NCBI GenBank assembly: GCA_031275285.1
Contig: JAISOY010000094.1
Location: 1 to 38,440, forward strand
DNA length: 38,440 nt
From: Bacteroidales bacterium
GTDB lineage: Bacteria; Bacteroidota; Bacteroidia; Bacteroidales; UBA4181
Direction of reading: 5' to 3'
Under the pieces are notes generated by a model. It had not been told where the DNA came from, ran no database searches, and worked only from the letters and a program-made list of their open reading frames with translations. Positions 1-7,099 of this stretch are shown in pieces; the stretch's first letter is position 1, and every line of letters begins with the position of its first letter. The position numbers were made by a program, and so were the translations under genes.

Positions 1-14
1 GTCCCTAAACCTGA

Positions 15-29
15 ATACCTTAGCGGTAT
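15..29 (-). other. Short hairpin downstream of rplL
   Basis: A perfect 5-bp inverted repeat (ATACC / GGTAT) with a 5-nt loop lies just after the rplL stop codon on the minus strand, before the gene expected to follow (rpoB, outside the window). In E. coli the rplL-rpoB gap holds an attenuator and an RNase III processing site. This hairpin could be analogous, but it is short, has no U-run, and the other flank is cut off. Confidence 0.2.
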
Positions 30-35
30 GTTACA

Positions 36-413
36 CTATTTAAGTTCAACTTCCGCTCCAGCTTCTTCTAATTGTGATTTGATGGATTCAGCTTCTTCTT
101 TAGAACAACCTTCTTTTACAGCTTTAGGAGCAGCATCAACTACTTCCTTAGCTTCTTTCAATCCAAGACCGGTTAATTCTTTTACCAATTTGACGATCTG
201 CAATTTGGCGCCACCTGCTGATTTCAGGATTACATCAAAAGATGTCTTTTCTTCAGCGGCAGCTTCTCCACCACCTGCGGCGGGAGCAGCTACTGCTACA
301 GCTGCAGCTGCAGGTTCAATTCCATACTCGTCTTTAAGCACTTGCGCTAACTCGTTTACTTCTTTAACGGTCAAGTTTACTAATTGTTCTGCTAACGCTT
401 TAATGTCTGCCAT
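36..413 (-). CDS. rplL: 50S ribosomal protein L7/L12
   Basis: This 125-residue acidic protein forms the flexible stalk of the large ribosomal subunit that recruits translation factors such as EF-Tu and EF-G. The N-terminal dimerisation segment (about residues 1-32) is followed by an Ala/Gly-rich hinge (about 34-52). The C-terminal factor-binding domain carries the family signature with [12 protein letters not shown] near residues 82-93. Length is normal for the family. It is the last gene visible in the rplKAJL run and lies 32 nt after rplJ, the usual L10-L12 pairing. The Ala-rich reading frame on the opposite strand is a shadow of the hinge. Confidence 0.97.
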   Translation of the reverse strand: MADIKALAEQLVNLTVKEVNELAQVLKDEYGIEPAAAAVAVAAPAAGGGEAAAEEKTSFDVILKSAGGAKLQIVKLVKELTGLGLKEAKEVVDAAPKAVKEGCSKEEAESIKSQLEEAGAEVELK

Positions 414-445
414 TTTTATTATGATTTAATAAATTAAATTACTTT

Positions 446-964
446 TTATTCTTTCTCCGATAATGTTTTCACCAAACCGGCAAGGAGATGTTTACCTGAT
501 TGGAGTGCCGAGATAACATTCTTGGCCGGTGATTGTAATAACATGATAACATCACCGATCAATTCTTCTTTCGACTTGATAGAGGCCAATACTTCCAACT
601 GATTTTCACCCACATATACCGACTCTTCCACATAAGCGGCTTTTAAAGTCGGACGTTCGTGAGATTTACGGAATTCTTTGATTAATTTGGCCGGAGTACT
701 GCCCTCAGTTGAGAACATTACTGACGTAGGAGTTTTTAACACTCCGAATAGTTCTTCATAATCACCATCTGCTTTTTCAAAGGCTTTTTTCAAAAGGGTA
801 TTTTTAGCTACCACTAATTTAATGCCTCTATCAAAACACAAACGGCGCAACGCACTGGTATCTGCAGCATTTAAACCTGAAATATCTGCAATATAGATAT
901 GAGGAAAACTGTTAATCTGTTCTACCAGGCTATCAATGATCTGTCCTTTTTCTTCTTTCTTCAT
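446..964 (-). CDS. rplJ: 50S ribosomal protein L10
   Basis: The 172-residue protein anchors L7/L12 dimers to the 23S rRNA stalk base. The N-terminus (MKKEEKGQIIDSLVEQIN) and the segment with LVVAKNTLLKKAFEK match the L10 RNA-binding domain, and the C-terminal helix would bind L12 dimers. It follows rplA by 26 nt and precedes rplL. In E. coli L10 represses its own operon through a leader. The short gap here leaves no room for a comparable leader directly before rplJ, so any autoregulation would act elsewhere. Confidence 0.96.
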   Translation of the reverse strand: MKKEEKGQIIDSLVEQINSFPHIYIADISGLNAADTSALRRLCFDRGIKLVVAKNTLLKKAFEKADGDYEELFGVLKTPTSVMFSTEGSTPAKLIKEFRKSHERPTLKAAYVEESVYVGENQLEVLASIKSKEELIGDVIMLLQSPAKNVISALQSGKHLLAGLVKTLSEKE

Positions 965-990
965 GATTGATTGCTTAAGTATATAACAGT

Positions 991-1686
991 TTACTCTTCA
1001 ATTGATTTAGGATCCACCTTCAGACCAGGACTCATTGTTGAAGAGAGGTAAATACTCTTCACATAAGTACCTTTTGCTGCAGCCGGCTTTAACTTGTTGA
1101 TGGTGCTCATAAATTCTTTGGCATTATCAACAATTTTATCGGGCGTAAAGGACACCTTACCAATTGATGTGTGTACGATACCAAATTTGTCGACTTTAAA
1201 ATCAATCTTACCCTGTTTCACCTCAGCAACTGCTTTACCGATCTCCATGGTTACCGTTCCGCTTTTAGGGTTCGGCATTAAACCACGAGGGCCCAACACA
1301 CGTCCTAAAGCACCGATTTTTCCCATTACCGATGGCATGGTGATGATGACATCTATATCCGTCCAACCGCCTTTGATTTTGTCAATGTATTCGTCCAATC
1401 CCACATAATCGGCCCCGGCTTCTTTAGCCTCAGCTTCTTTATCAGGAGTACAAAGTACCAATACACGAACTTCTTTACCGGTACCATGAGGTAACGATAC
1501 AACACCACGTACCATTTGATTCGATTTACGGGGATCAACGCCTAAACGAACGTCAATATCCACGGATGCATCAAATTTTTGTGTCGTGATGTCTTTAAGT
1601 AAGGCGGCAGCTTCTGACAAATTATATGTCTTTGCAGGGTCAATTTTTTCTAAAACTAACTTCCTGTTTTTTGTAAGTCTTGCCAT
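991..1686 (-). CDS. rplA: 50S ribosomal protein L1
   Basis: The protein binds 23S rRNA at the L1 stalk and helps eject deacylated tRNA. The diagnostic motif [20 protein letters not shown] is present in the C-terminal half, and the length (231 residues) is normal. I chose the ATG at 1686, which gives the typical N-terminus [13 protein letters not shown] at 1698 in the same frame would add only four residues and is less likely. The gene follows rplK by 18 nt in the conserved rplK-rplA order. L1 is an autogenous repressor in many bacteria, but I see no leader site here. Confidence 0.96.
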   Translation of the reverse strand: MARLTKNRKLVLEKIDPAKTYNLSEAAALLKDITTQKFDASVDIDVRLGVDPRKSNQMVRGVVSLPHGTGKEVRVLVLCTPDKEAEAKEAGADYVGLDEYIDKIKGGWTDIDVIITMPSVMGKIGALGRVLGPRGLMPNPKSGTVTMEIGKAVAEVKQGKIDFKVDKFGIVHTSIGKVSFTPDKIVDNAKEFMSTINKLKPAAAKGTYVKSIYLSSTMSPGLKVDPKSIEE

Positions 1687-1704
1687 TTTTTCTGTCAACT
1701 TTAA

Positions 1705-2148
1705 TTATTTGGTGAAAGGAGAATCGCCTGTGACAGTGATTCCCATACTTCTGGCGGTTCCGGCAACCATTTTCATCGCCGATTCCAAAGTAAACGCATT
1801 CATATCCTGCATTTTGTCTTTAGCTATCGCTTCAACAACTTCCCAGGTTACCGATCCTATCTTTTTACGATTGGGTTCGGCAGAACCTGATTTTACTTTG
1901 GCAGCTTCGATTAATTGAACCGGTACCGGAGGGGTTTTGGTGATAAAATCAAAAGATTTATCTGCATACACTGTAATTATAACAGGTATCACCTTGCCCG
2001 CCATCGATTGCGTCCGGGCGTTGAACTGCTTGCAAAAATCCATGATATTCACTCCTTTTGCCCCTAACGCAGGGCCTACAGGAGGAGATGGATTCGCCGC
2101 ACCACCCTTAATCTGCAATTTGATTAATCCAGCAACTTCTTTTGCCAT
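1705..2148 (-). CDS. rplK: 50S ribosomal protein L11
   Basis: The 147-residue protein forms the GTPase-associated centre of the ribosome with 23S rRNA. The N-terminal domain has the proline-rich signature ([20 protein letters not shown]) and [15 protein letters not shown]. The C-terminal RNA-binding domain ends with [15 protein letters not shown]. It lies between nusG (90 nt gap) and rplA in the standard bacterial order. Confidence 0.97.
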   Translation of the reverse strand: MAKEVAGLIKLQIKGGAANPSPPVGPALGAKGVNIMDFCKQFNARTQSMAGKVIPVIITVYADKSFDFITKTPPVPVQLIEAAKVKSGSAEPNRKKIGSVTWEVVEAIAKDKMQDMNAFTLESAMKMVAGTARSMGITVTGDSPFTK

Positions 2149-2237
2149 AATTATTTTTATTCTTAGATGATTTTAATGGAACAACCGAATAATATGGAAG
2201 CTTATTCTGTTGTCCTATTTAAGGTGCGTAACATTCG

Positions 2238-2804
2238 TTAAATTTTCTCGACCTGTATAAAATTCAGTTCGAGAGGTGTCTGACGGCCGAAGATCTTCAC
2301 CATTACCTTGAGTTTCTTCTGTTCCTCATTCACTTCTTCAATAATTCCGGAGAAACTGTTAAACGGTCCATCAATTACTTTCACTGCTTCTCCTACATAA
2401 AATGCCACTTCGAGTTCTTCATCGCTTGCAGCAAGTTCATCCACTTTACCTAAAATCCTGTTTACTTCCGACTGTCTCAGGGGAACAGGTATTTTTTTAC
2501 GTGATCCGTCAATAACACGCTCTTCTTCCAGAAATCCCGATACACCCGGTACATTACGTAGCATATGTATCATTTCACCCTGAAGTTCAGCCTCTATCAT
2601 AATATAACCGGGAAAGAATGTGCGTTCACGGCTCACTTTTTTCCCGTTTTTGATCTGATATACCTTTTCAGTAGGGATAAGTACCTGAGATACATAATCT
2701 GTCCATCCCATTGCTGCAATTTCACTTTCTATGTATTCTTTGGCTTTCTTTTCCTTTCCCCCTACGGTCCTCAGGACATACCATTTTTTCCCTGTTTCAC
2801 TCAT
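2238..2804 (-). CDS. nusG: Transcription termination/antitermination factor NusG
   Basis: NusG binds RNA polymerase across the clamp and links it to Rho or the ribosome. The N-terminal NGN domain starts at [20 protein letters not shown] and contains [14 protein letters not shown]-terminal KOW domain has [20 protein letters not shown]. At 188 residues it is close to the standard length, with no large insertion of the kind seen in specialised paralogues such as UpxY. It follows secE by 18 nt, the classic secE-nusG pair, which supports it being the housekeeping NusG. Confidence 0.96.
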   Translation of the reverse strand: MSETGKKWYVLRTVGGKEKKAKEYIESEIAAMGWTDYVSQVLIPTEKVYQIKNGKKVSRERTFFPGYIMIEAELQGEMIHMLRNVPGVSGFLEEERVIDGSRKKIPVPLRQSEVNRILGKVDELAASDEELEVAFYVGEAVKVIDGPFNSFSGIIEEVNEEQKKLKVMVKIFGRQTPLELNFIQVEKI

Positions 2805-2822
2805 TGTTTCTTGTCAAAGGTA

Positions 2823-3014
2823 TTAAAAGTGTTTGTACAGGAATTTAAACAAATGGTCAAAACTGAAATCCATGGCAAACACAATGAGTGCGATGATTAA
2901 GGAAGCGACCAATACAACAATCGAACTGCTCTGCAAGTCAGACCAGGTAGGCCAGCTAACTTTGTGTACCAATTCGGTGTATGTTTCCTTCAGGTATTTG
3001 GTTACTTTATTCAT
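2823..3014 (-). CDS. secE: Preprotein translocase subunit SecE
   Basis: This 63-residue protein is a small clamp subunit of the SecYEG translocon in the inner membrane. It has a short amphipathic N-terminal helix, the conserved VSWPTW signature (about residues 19-24) and one hydrophobic membrane segment (about 31-49). A longer in-frame reading would begin at 3062 but would overlap tRNA-Trp, so the ATG at 3014 is the credible start. Such short single-span SecE proteins are common outside the Enterobacteria. It sits between the tRNA-Trp gene and nusG. Confidence 0.93.
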   Translation of the reverse strand: MNKVTKYLKETYTELVHKVSWPTWSDLQSSSIVVLVASLIIALIVFAMDFSFDHLFKFLYKHF

Positions 3015-3029
3015 TTTTTGACGGCTTAT

Positions 3030-3103
3030 TGGCAGGAGTGGAGAGATTCGAACTCCCATCAACGGTTTTGGAGACCGCTATTCTGCCCTTGAACTACACT
3101 CCT
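3030..3103 (-). tRNA. tRNA-Trp (CCA anticodon)
   Basis: The minus strand folds into a full cloverleaf. The acceptor is AGGAGTG/CACTCCT with discriminator G, the anticodon stem is GCGGT/ACCGT with loop CTCCAAA, and the T arm contains GTTCGAAT. The encoded 3' CCA (3030-3032) is present, unlike in the other four tRNAs of this operon. It lies between tuf and secE, the placement seen in many bacteria. Confidence 0.95.
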
Positions 3104-3134
3104 TTGTTTGAATATAAAGACTTTTAAGTTATAT

Positions 3135-3177
3135 ATATTGAGCTTCAGGCAGATCTTACACTACCGAAGCTCAATAT
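3135..3177 (-). other. 12-bp inverted repeat between tuf and tRNA-Trp
   Basis: ATATTGAGCTTC (3135-3146) and GAAGCTCAATAT (3166-3177) are perfectly complementary and separated by 19 nt. The RNA hairpin would lie 20 nt after the tuf stop codon and about 30 nt before mature tRNA-Trp. It has no following U-run, so a strong Rho-independent terminator is unlikely. An RNase processing site or mRNA 3'-end stabiliser fits the position better. Confidence 0.5.
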
Positions 3178-3197
3178 CATACACTTATTTTGAAATC

Positions 3198-4385
3198 TTA
3201 TTCAACAATTTCAACTACCTGTCCGGCACCTACTGTACGGCCACCTTCACGGATTGCAAAACGCAAACCTTGGTTGATAGCTACAGGGTAAATCAATTCT
3301 ACGGTAATGGTTACGTTATCACCTGGCATTACCATTTCACGGCCTTCAGGTAAAGTAATTTCACCGGTTACGTCCAATGTACGTAAATAGAATTGAGGAC
3401 GATATTTATTGTGGAAAGGAGTGTGACGACCACCTTCTTCTTTTTTCAATACATAAACCTCAGCTTTAAACTTAGTATGAGGAGTGATTGAACCCGGTTT
3501 GGCAATTACCTGACCGCGTTTAATATTATTCTTGTCGATACCGCGAAGCAACAGACCAACGTTATCTCCAGCTTCACCCCTGTCAAGAATCTTACGGAAC
3601 ATTTCAACTCCTGTAACGACAGTTTTCATTTTTTCAGCTCCCAGACCAATAATCTCCATTTCGTCACCGGTATTTACAACACCTGTTTCGATACGGCCTG
3701 TAGCTACAGTACCACGACCTGTGATGGAAAATACGTCTTCAACCGGCATCAGGAATGGTTTTTCGTTTTCACGGGGAGGAATAGGAATATAAGTATCCAC
3801 TGCATCCATCAATTCCATGACTTTGTCTACCCATTGAGGCTCATTATTCAATCCGCCAAGAGCAGATCCACGGATAACAGGAACATTATCACCGTCATAG
3901 TCATAGAAACTCAACAATTCGCGCATTTCCATTTCAACCAGGTCAAGCATTTCTTCGTCATCTACCAGGTCAACCTTGTTCATGAAAACCACAATCTTGG
4001 GAACATTTACCTGACGAGCCAAAAGAATGTGTTCACGAGTCTGAGGCATAGGACCATCAGTTGCAGCAACAACGATGATAGCACCGTCCATCTGTGCAGC
4101 ACCTGTAACCATGTTTTTCACATAGTCAGCGTGACCCGGACAGTCAACGTGAGCATAGTGACGGCTGGCTGTTTGGTATTCAACGTGAGATGTATTAATG
4201 GTAATACCCCTTTCTTTTTCTTCAGGAGCATTGTCGATTGAGTCGAAAGAACGCAATTCTGATAAGCCCTTTGAGGCCAATACAGTTGTGATCGCTGCGG
4301 TAAGCGTAGTCTTACCGTGGTCAACGTGACCAATAGTACCAATGTTCACGTGCGGTTTGGACCTGTCAAATTTTTCTTTTGCCAT
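3198..4385 (-). CDS. tuf: Elongation factor Tu
   Basis: EF-Tu delivers aminoacyl-tRNA to the ribosome as a GTP complex. The 395-residue protein has the full set of GTPase motifs: GHVDHGKT (P-loop, about residues 19-26), the switch I region with [17 protein letters not shown] (G3) and NKVD (G4). Two beta-barrel domains follow, with the C-terminal [14 protein letters not shown] signature. It is embedded among tRNA genes exactly like the tufB copy of E. coli, between tRNA-Thr(GGT) and tRNA-Trp. Whether a second tuf copy exists cannot be judged from this window. Confidence 0.98.
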   Translation of the reverse strand: MAKEKFDRSKPHVNIGTIGHVDHGKTTLTAAITTVLASKGLSELRSFDSIDNAPEEKERGITINTSHVEYQTASRHYAHVDCPGHADYVKNMVTGAAQMDGAIIVVAATDGPMPQTREHILLARQVNVPKIVVFMNKVDLVDDEEMLDLVEMEMRELLSFYDYDGDNVPVIRGSALGGLNNEPQWVDKVMELMDAVDTYIPIPPRENEKPFLMPVEDVFSITGRGTVATGRIETGVVNTGDEMEIIGLGAEKMKTVVTGVEMFRKILDRGEAGDNVGLLLRGIDKNNIKRGQVIAKPGSITPHTKFKAEVYVLKKEEGGRHTPFHNKYRPQFYLRTLDVTGEITLPEGREMVMPGDNVTITVELIYPVAINQGLRFAIREGGRTVGAGQVVEIVE

Positions 4386-4467
4386 GATAATAAAAAATTA
4401 AAATATAGGTTTTTAAGATGATATTTTGTATTAACTTAATTCGTTACAATATAACACTCATGCCTAG

Positions 4468-4539
4468 AGCCAATGATGGGAATTGAACCCATGACCCCTT
4501 CCTTACCAAGGAAGTGCTCTACCTCTGAGCTACATCGGC
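4468..4539 (-). tRNA. tRNA-Thr (GGT anticodon)
   Basis: The acceptor pairs as GCCGATG/CATTGGC with discriminator T. The anticodon stem CTTCC/GGAAG encloses loop TTGGTAA, giving anticodon GGT, and the T arm contains GGTTCAATTCC. No 3' CCA is encoded. It is the fourth tRNA of the operon in transcription order and lies directly upstream of tuf. Confidence 0.95.
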
Positions 4540-4550
4540 GGCGAATATTG

Positions 4551-4623
4551 AGCGGGAGACGAGGCTCGAACTCGCGGCCCTAACCTTGGAAGGGTTATGC
4601 TCTACCAACTGAGCTACTCCCGC
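4551..4623 (-). tRNA. tRNA-Gly (TCC anticodon)
   Basis: The acceptor GCGGGAG/CTCCCGC is perfectly paired. The anticodon stem TAACC/GGTTA encloses loop CTTCCAA with anticodon TCC, and the D arm (GCTCAGTTGGTAGAGC) and T arm (GAGTTCGAGCCTC) are canonical. No 3' CCA is encoded. It is 11 nt upstream of tRNA-Thr(GGT). Confidence 0.95.
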
Positions 4624-4647
4624 TTGTATACGCTTTTGAAATTTTTG

Positions 4648-4730
4648 TGGGGAGAGGAGGATTCGAACCTCCGAAGTCGTAAGACAACAGATTTACAGTC
4701 TGCCCCATTTGGCCGCTCTGGAATCTCCCC
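4648..4730 (-). tRNA. tRNA-Tyr (GTA anticodon)
   Basis: This 83-nt class II tRNA has an extended variable arm, as expected for bacterial tRNA-Tyr. The acceptor is GGGGAGA/TCTCCCC with discriminator A, and the anticodon loop CTGTAAA gives GTA. No 3' CCA is encoded. A GTA (QUN-type) anticodon makes this tRNA a queuosine target, which links it to the que genes next door. Confidence 0.95.
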
Positions 4731-4789
4731 AAAGAGATTACAATTTTTTTTAAATTTCAAAAACTGCTTCTAATAAACTTAAGAACCCG

Positions 4790-4863
4790 AGCCGATGGAG
4801 GGATTCGAACCCCCGACCAGCTGATTACAAATCAGCTGCTCTGGCCAACTGAGCTACATCGGC
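4790..4863 (-). tRNA. tRNA-Thr (TGT anticodon)
   Basis: The acceptor GCCGATG/CATCGGC is perfectly paired with discriminator T. The anticodon stem GCTGA/TCAGC encloses loop TTTGTAA, giving anticodon TGT. No 3' CCA is encoded. It is the first gene of the tRNA-tuf operon, about 40 nt downstream of the promoter box. Confidence 0.95.
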
Positions 4864-4903
4864 AATGATCATTTTAGAGACTATGCGTCAAAAAACGAGT
4901 GCG

Positions 4904-4933
4904 CAAAGGTATATACTTTTTTCCATTACGCAA
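4904..4933 (-). promoter_or_regulatory. Bacteroidota-type promoter of the tRNA-tuf-ribosomal operon
   Basis: On the minus strand TTG (4933-4931) is followed after exactly 19 nt by TACCTTTG (4911-4904). This is a full match to the Bacteroidota primary-sigma consensus TTG-N19-TAnnTTTG. The predicted transcript starts roughly 30-35 nt before tRNA-Thr(TGT). The 297-nt gap to yhhQ is otherwise AT-rich and holds the divergent yhhQ promoter and leader. Confidence 0.8.
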
Positions 4934-5099
4934 TATTTTTCGTAACTTTTCTTTACAAATTTTGTCCATTTTCTAAAAATGGCTGAGAATAAGCACGTTT
5001 AAAAATATTTTTTTAGGAAACAAAAATATAAATAATATTTATTATTCTAAAAGATATTCAAAGACAAATAATATTTTCATTAAAATCAATCATTCTTTG

Positions 5100-5107
5100 T
5101 ACCTTTG
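5100..5107 (+). promoter_or_regulatory. Promoter -7 box upstream of yhhQ-queC-queF
   Basis: TACCTTTG matches the Bacteroidota -7 consensus TAnnTTTG. The -33 region (around 5078-5081) is T-rich but has no clear TTG. Transcription would start near 5114, about 10 nt before the preQ1-I-like aptamer. The 5' leader would therefore consist of almost nothing but the riboswitch. Confidence 0.65.
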
Positions 5108-5122
5108 CTCAGACTTTTCATT

Positions 5123-5158
5123 CACGTGTTATTGATAACCACGTATAAAAAACAATAA
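5123..5158 (+). promoter_or_regulatory. preQ1-I-like riboswitch
   Basis: P1 pairs ACGTG (5124-5128) with CACGT (5140-5144). The 11-nt loop (5129-5139) ends in ATAAC, so it keeps the C just before the 3' P1 strand that contacts preQ1 in known class I aptamers. The A-rich tail ATAAAAAAC (5145-5153) is the hallmark of the class. Loop ATTG (5131-5134) is fully complementary to tail CAAT (5153-5156), giving the H-type pseudoknot P2. The yhhQ ATG starts at 5161, four bases after P2, so ligand binding should block translation initiation. The downstream genes (precursor transporter, queC, queF) are exactly the expected targets. Seen: pairing and motifs. Inferred: ligand and mechanism. Confidence 0.82.
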
Positions 5159-5160
5159 TA

Positions 5161-5844
5161 ATGACAAAACAGGTTTCTCTTTCTTTCATGTTATTGGGCA
5201 CACTTTTCACCGTATGCCTTATCCTTTCAAACCTTCTGGCAACTAAACTTATTGTTATTGGCGGATTATCAGCTACAGCGGGATTAATCATTTTTCCGAT
5301 ATCATACATCATTAATGACACGATTGTAGAGGTATGGGGATATCGTAAAGCACGACTTATTATATGGCTGGCTTTTACCATGAATTTTCTGGCCATCATT
5401 TTTATTCAGCTATCTATAAAAATTATGCCTGCGCCTTATTGGGACGGGCAGGATGCATATGCAACAACATTCAGCCAGGCTCCGAGAGTCGCATTTGCCA
5501 GTTTGATCGCTTTTTTATCCGGATCATTGATTAATGCATACATAATGAGCCGCATGAAGGTACGTTCGCAGGGAAAAAGATTTGGTCTCAGGGCTATTGT
5601 TTCTACCATTTTCGGAGAAGCTTCGGATTCCTTGTTGTTCTTTATTATCGCTTTTTCAGGAATTGTGGCTTGGAAAGAAATCCTGATAATGATCGCTGTC
5701 CAGACCGTTCTTAAATCAGCTTACGAGGTAATTATTCTCCCGGTAACCACTGTCGTGGTCAAGTATATCAAACGGACAGAAAAAACCGATGTATTTGATG
5801 AAAATATATCATACCATATATTAAAAGTAAAAGAAGTATCATAA
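5161..5844 (+). CDS. yhhQ: Queuosine precursor transporter (YhhQ family)
   Basis: This 227-residue inner-membrane protein has about six hydrophobic segments, beginning with MLLGTLFTVCLILSNLLATK. Family features are the N-terminal SNLLATKLI region, the ISYIINDTIVEVWGYRKAR segment and the later GEASDSLLFFIIAF. The family imports queuine-pathway precursors such as preQ0 or preQ1. It is first in an operon with queC and queF and sits directly behind a preQ1-I-like riboswitch. Both facts support a precursor-uptake role over the older 'VUT family' label. Which precursor is carried cannot be told from sequence. Confidence 0.9.
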   Translation: MTKQVSLSFMLLGTLFTVCLILSNLLATKLIVIGGLSATAGLIIFPISYIINDTIVEVWGYRKARLIIWLAFTMNFLAIIFIQLSIKIMPAPYWDGQDAYATTFSQAPRVAFASLIAFLSGSLINAYIMSRMKVRSQGKRFGLRAIVSTIFGEASDSLLFFIIAFSGIVAWKEILIMIAVQTVLKSAYEVIILPVTTVVVKYIKRTEKTDVFDENISYHILKVKEVS

Positions 5845-5891
5845 CCATGATTCAAGATTTGAGATTTAAAATTAGACAAAACAGAATTTTG

Positions 5892-5922
5892 AACTTTGAA
5901 CCCCAAAGGGCTCAACGAAGTT
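5892..5922 (+). other. Possible RNA hairpin between yhhQ and queC
   Basis: In the 109-nt gap between yhhQ and queC, the outer arms AACTT/AAGTT, middle arms TGA/TCA and inner arms CCC/GGG (loop AAA) could stack into one bulged stem-loop. Nothing in it matches a riboswitch class I know. It could be an mRNA processing or stabilising hairpin inside the operon. The pairs are short and interrupted, so this is tentative. Confidence 0.3.
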
Positions 5923-5953
5923 AATCCGGAATGTTAAAATTAATTTTATTCAC

Positions 5954-6616
5954 ATGAATTTCAATAGTTCCGCATTGGTATTATCATCCGGCGGACAGGA
6001 TTCCACTGTATGCCTATTCTGGGCACTCCAACATTTCGAACATGTGGAAGCCTTATGTTTCCGGTATGGGCAACGTCACGAAACGGAAATAGAGGCAGCA
6101 CGGTCTATTGCAAAGAAGGCCAATGTAAAATTTCACTTGATCGATGCGGGAATGATTGCAGGATTAAGCAGCAATTCCCTTACAGATTTATCTGTTACCA
6201 TGGATAAGGAACAAAAAGGTAATGCTCCTCCAAACACTTTTGTCCCGGGACGGAATCTTTTATTCATCAATCTGGCGGCTGTTATTGCTTATGAAAATCA
6301 TATAGCAAATATTGTAACAGGCGTTTCACAAGCAGATTATAGCGGTTATCCGGATTGCCGGGATACATTTATCCGTTCCCTCAACACTACATTGAACCTC
6401 GCCATGGATACACAATTTATCATCCATACTCCTTTGATGTGGCGGGATAAGGAAGAAGTGTGGGCCCTTGCAGGAGAACTCGGGGTTTTTAACCTGGTGA
6501 AGAATGAAACGGTTACCTGTTATAACGGCATTATTGCAGAAGGTTGCGGAGAATGTCCTTCTTGTAAGCTTCGTCGTAACGGACTGGAAAAATATGTACA
6601 AAGAAAAAATATATAA
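5954..6616 (+). CDS. queC: 7-cyano-7-deazaguanine (preQ0) synthase QueC
   Basis: QueC converts 7-carboxy-7-deazaguanine to preQ0 using ATP and ammonia. The N-terminal PP-loop motif [15 protein letters not shown] (about residues 11-25) binds ATP. The C-terminal Cys-rich site (C-x8-C-x2-C-x2-C, within [20 protein letters not shown]) binds zinc. At 220 residues it is normal. It lies 3 nt upstream of queF and downstream of yhhQ. queD and queE, which make the QueC substrate, are not in this window. Confidence 0.96.
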   Translation: MNFNSSALVLSSGGQDSTVCLFWALQHFEHVEALCFRYGQRHETEIEAARSIAKKANVKFHLIDAGMIAGLSSNSLTDLSVTMDKEQKGNAPPNTFVPGRNLLFINLAAVIAYENHIANIVTGVSQADYSGYPDCRDTFIRSLNTTLNLAMDTQFIIHTPLMWRDKEEVWALAGELGVFNLVKNETVTCYNGIIAEGCGECPSCKLRRNGLEKYVQRKNI

Positions 6617-6619
6617 ATT

Positions 6620-7072
6620 ATGTCACTCAGCTTATTAGGTAAAAAAACAGATTATCCTTTTAATTATGATCCTTCCATATTGGAAGCATTCGACAACCAG
6701 CATCCGGACCATGATTACTGGGTACGGTTCAACTGTCCGGAATTTACCAGCTTATGTCCCATTACCTCACAACCTGATTTCGCTACCATATATATCAACT
6801 ATATCCCGGCAGAAAAAATGGTAGAAAGTAAAAGTCTGAAACTATACTTGTTTAGTTTTCGCAACCATGGTTCTTTTCATGAAGATTGCGTCAACATTAT
6901 TATGAAAGACCTGATCAAGCTGATGGAACCAAAATATATTGAAGTGTGGGGTGTTTTCACTCCACGGGGGGGGATCAGCATCTACCCTTTCTGTAATTAT
7001 GGAAAGGATGAATCACGCTACCAGGAAATGGCACAATACCGGATGATGCATCATGACCTGAAACTTCCGTAA
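6620..7072 (+). CDS. queF: NADPH-dependent preQ0 reductase QueF (short type)
   Basis: QueF reduces the nitrile of preQ0 to the aminomethyl group of preQ1, the ligand of the riboswitch at the head of this operon. The 150-residue length fits the short, unimodular B. subtilis type. The nucleophile is Cys46 in CPITSQPDF, with Asp53 as the partner acid. The NADPH-binding QueF motif [20 protein letters not shown] is complete. Only 3 nt separate it from queC, so the two are surely co-transcribed. It ends 27 nt before the convergent murF. Confidence 0.96.
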   Translation: MSLSLLGKKTDYPFNYDPSILEAFDNQHPDHDYWVRFNCPEFTSLCPITSQPDFATIYINYIPAEKMVESKSLKLYLFSFRNHGSFHEDCVNIIMKDLIKLMEPKYIEVWGVFTPRGGISIYPFCNYGKDESRYQEMAQYRMMHHDLKLP

Positions 7073-7099
7073 CGATCTATTCGTGATTATACAAATAAA

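Noticed and set aside
28..429. 133-residue Ala/Ser-rich open frame on the plus strand
   Set aside because: It is the complement of rplL; its composition comes from the L7/L12 hinge and there is no independent support.
965..990. L10-type autoregulatory leader between rplA and rplJ
   Set aside because: The gap is only 26 nt and shows no kink-turn-like structure.
3015..3062. N-terminal extension of secE to a start at 3062
   Set aside because: It would translate through most of tRNA-Trp; the ATG at 3014 gives the normal SecE start.
5118..5399. 93-residue minus-strand frame over the riboswitch and yhhQ
   Set aside because: It is antisense to yhhQ with no promoter box or recognisable protein features.
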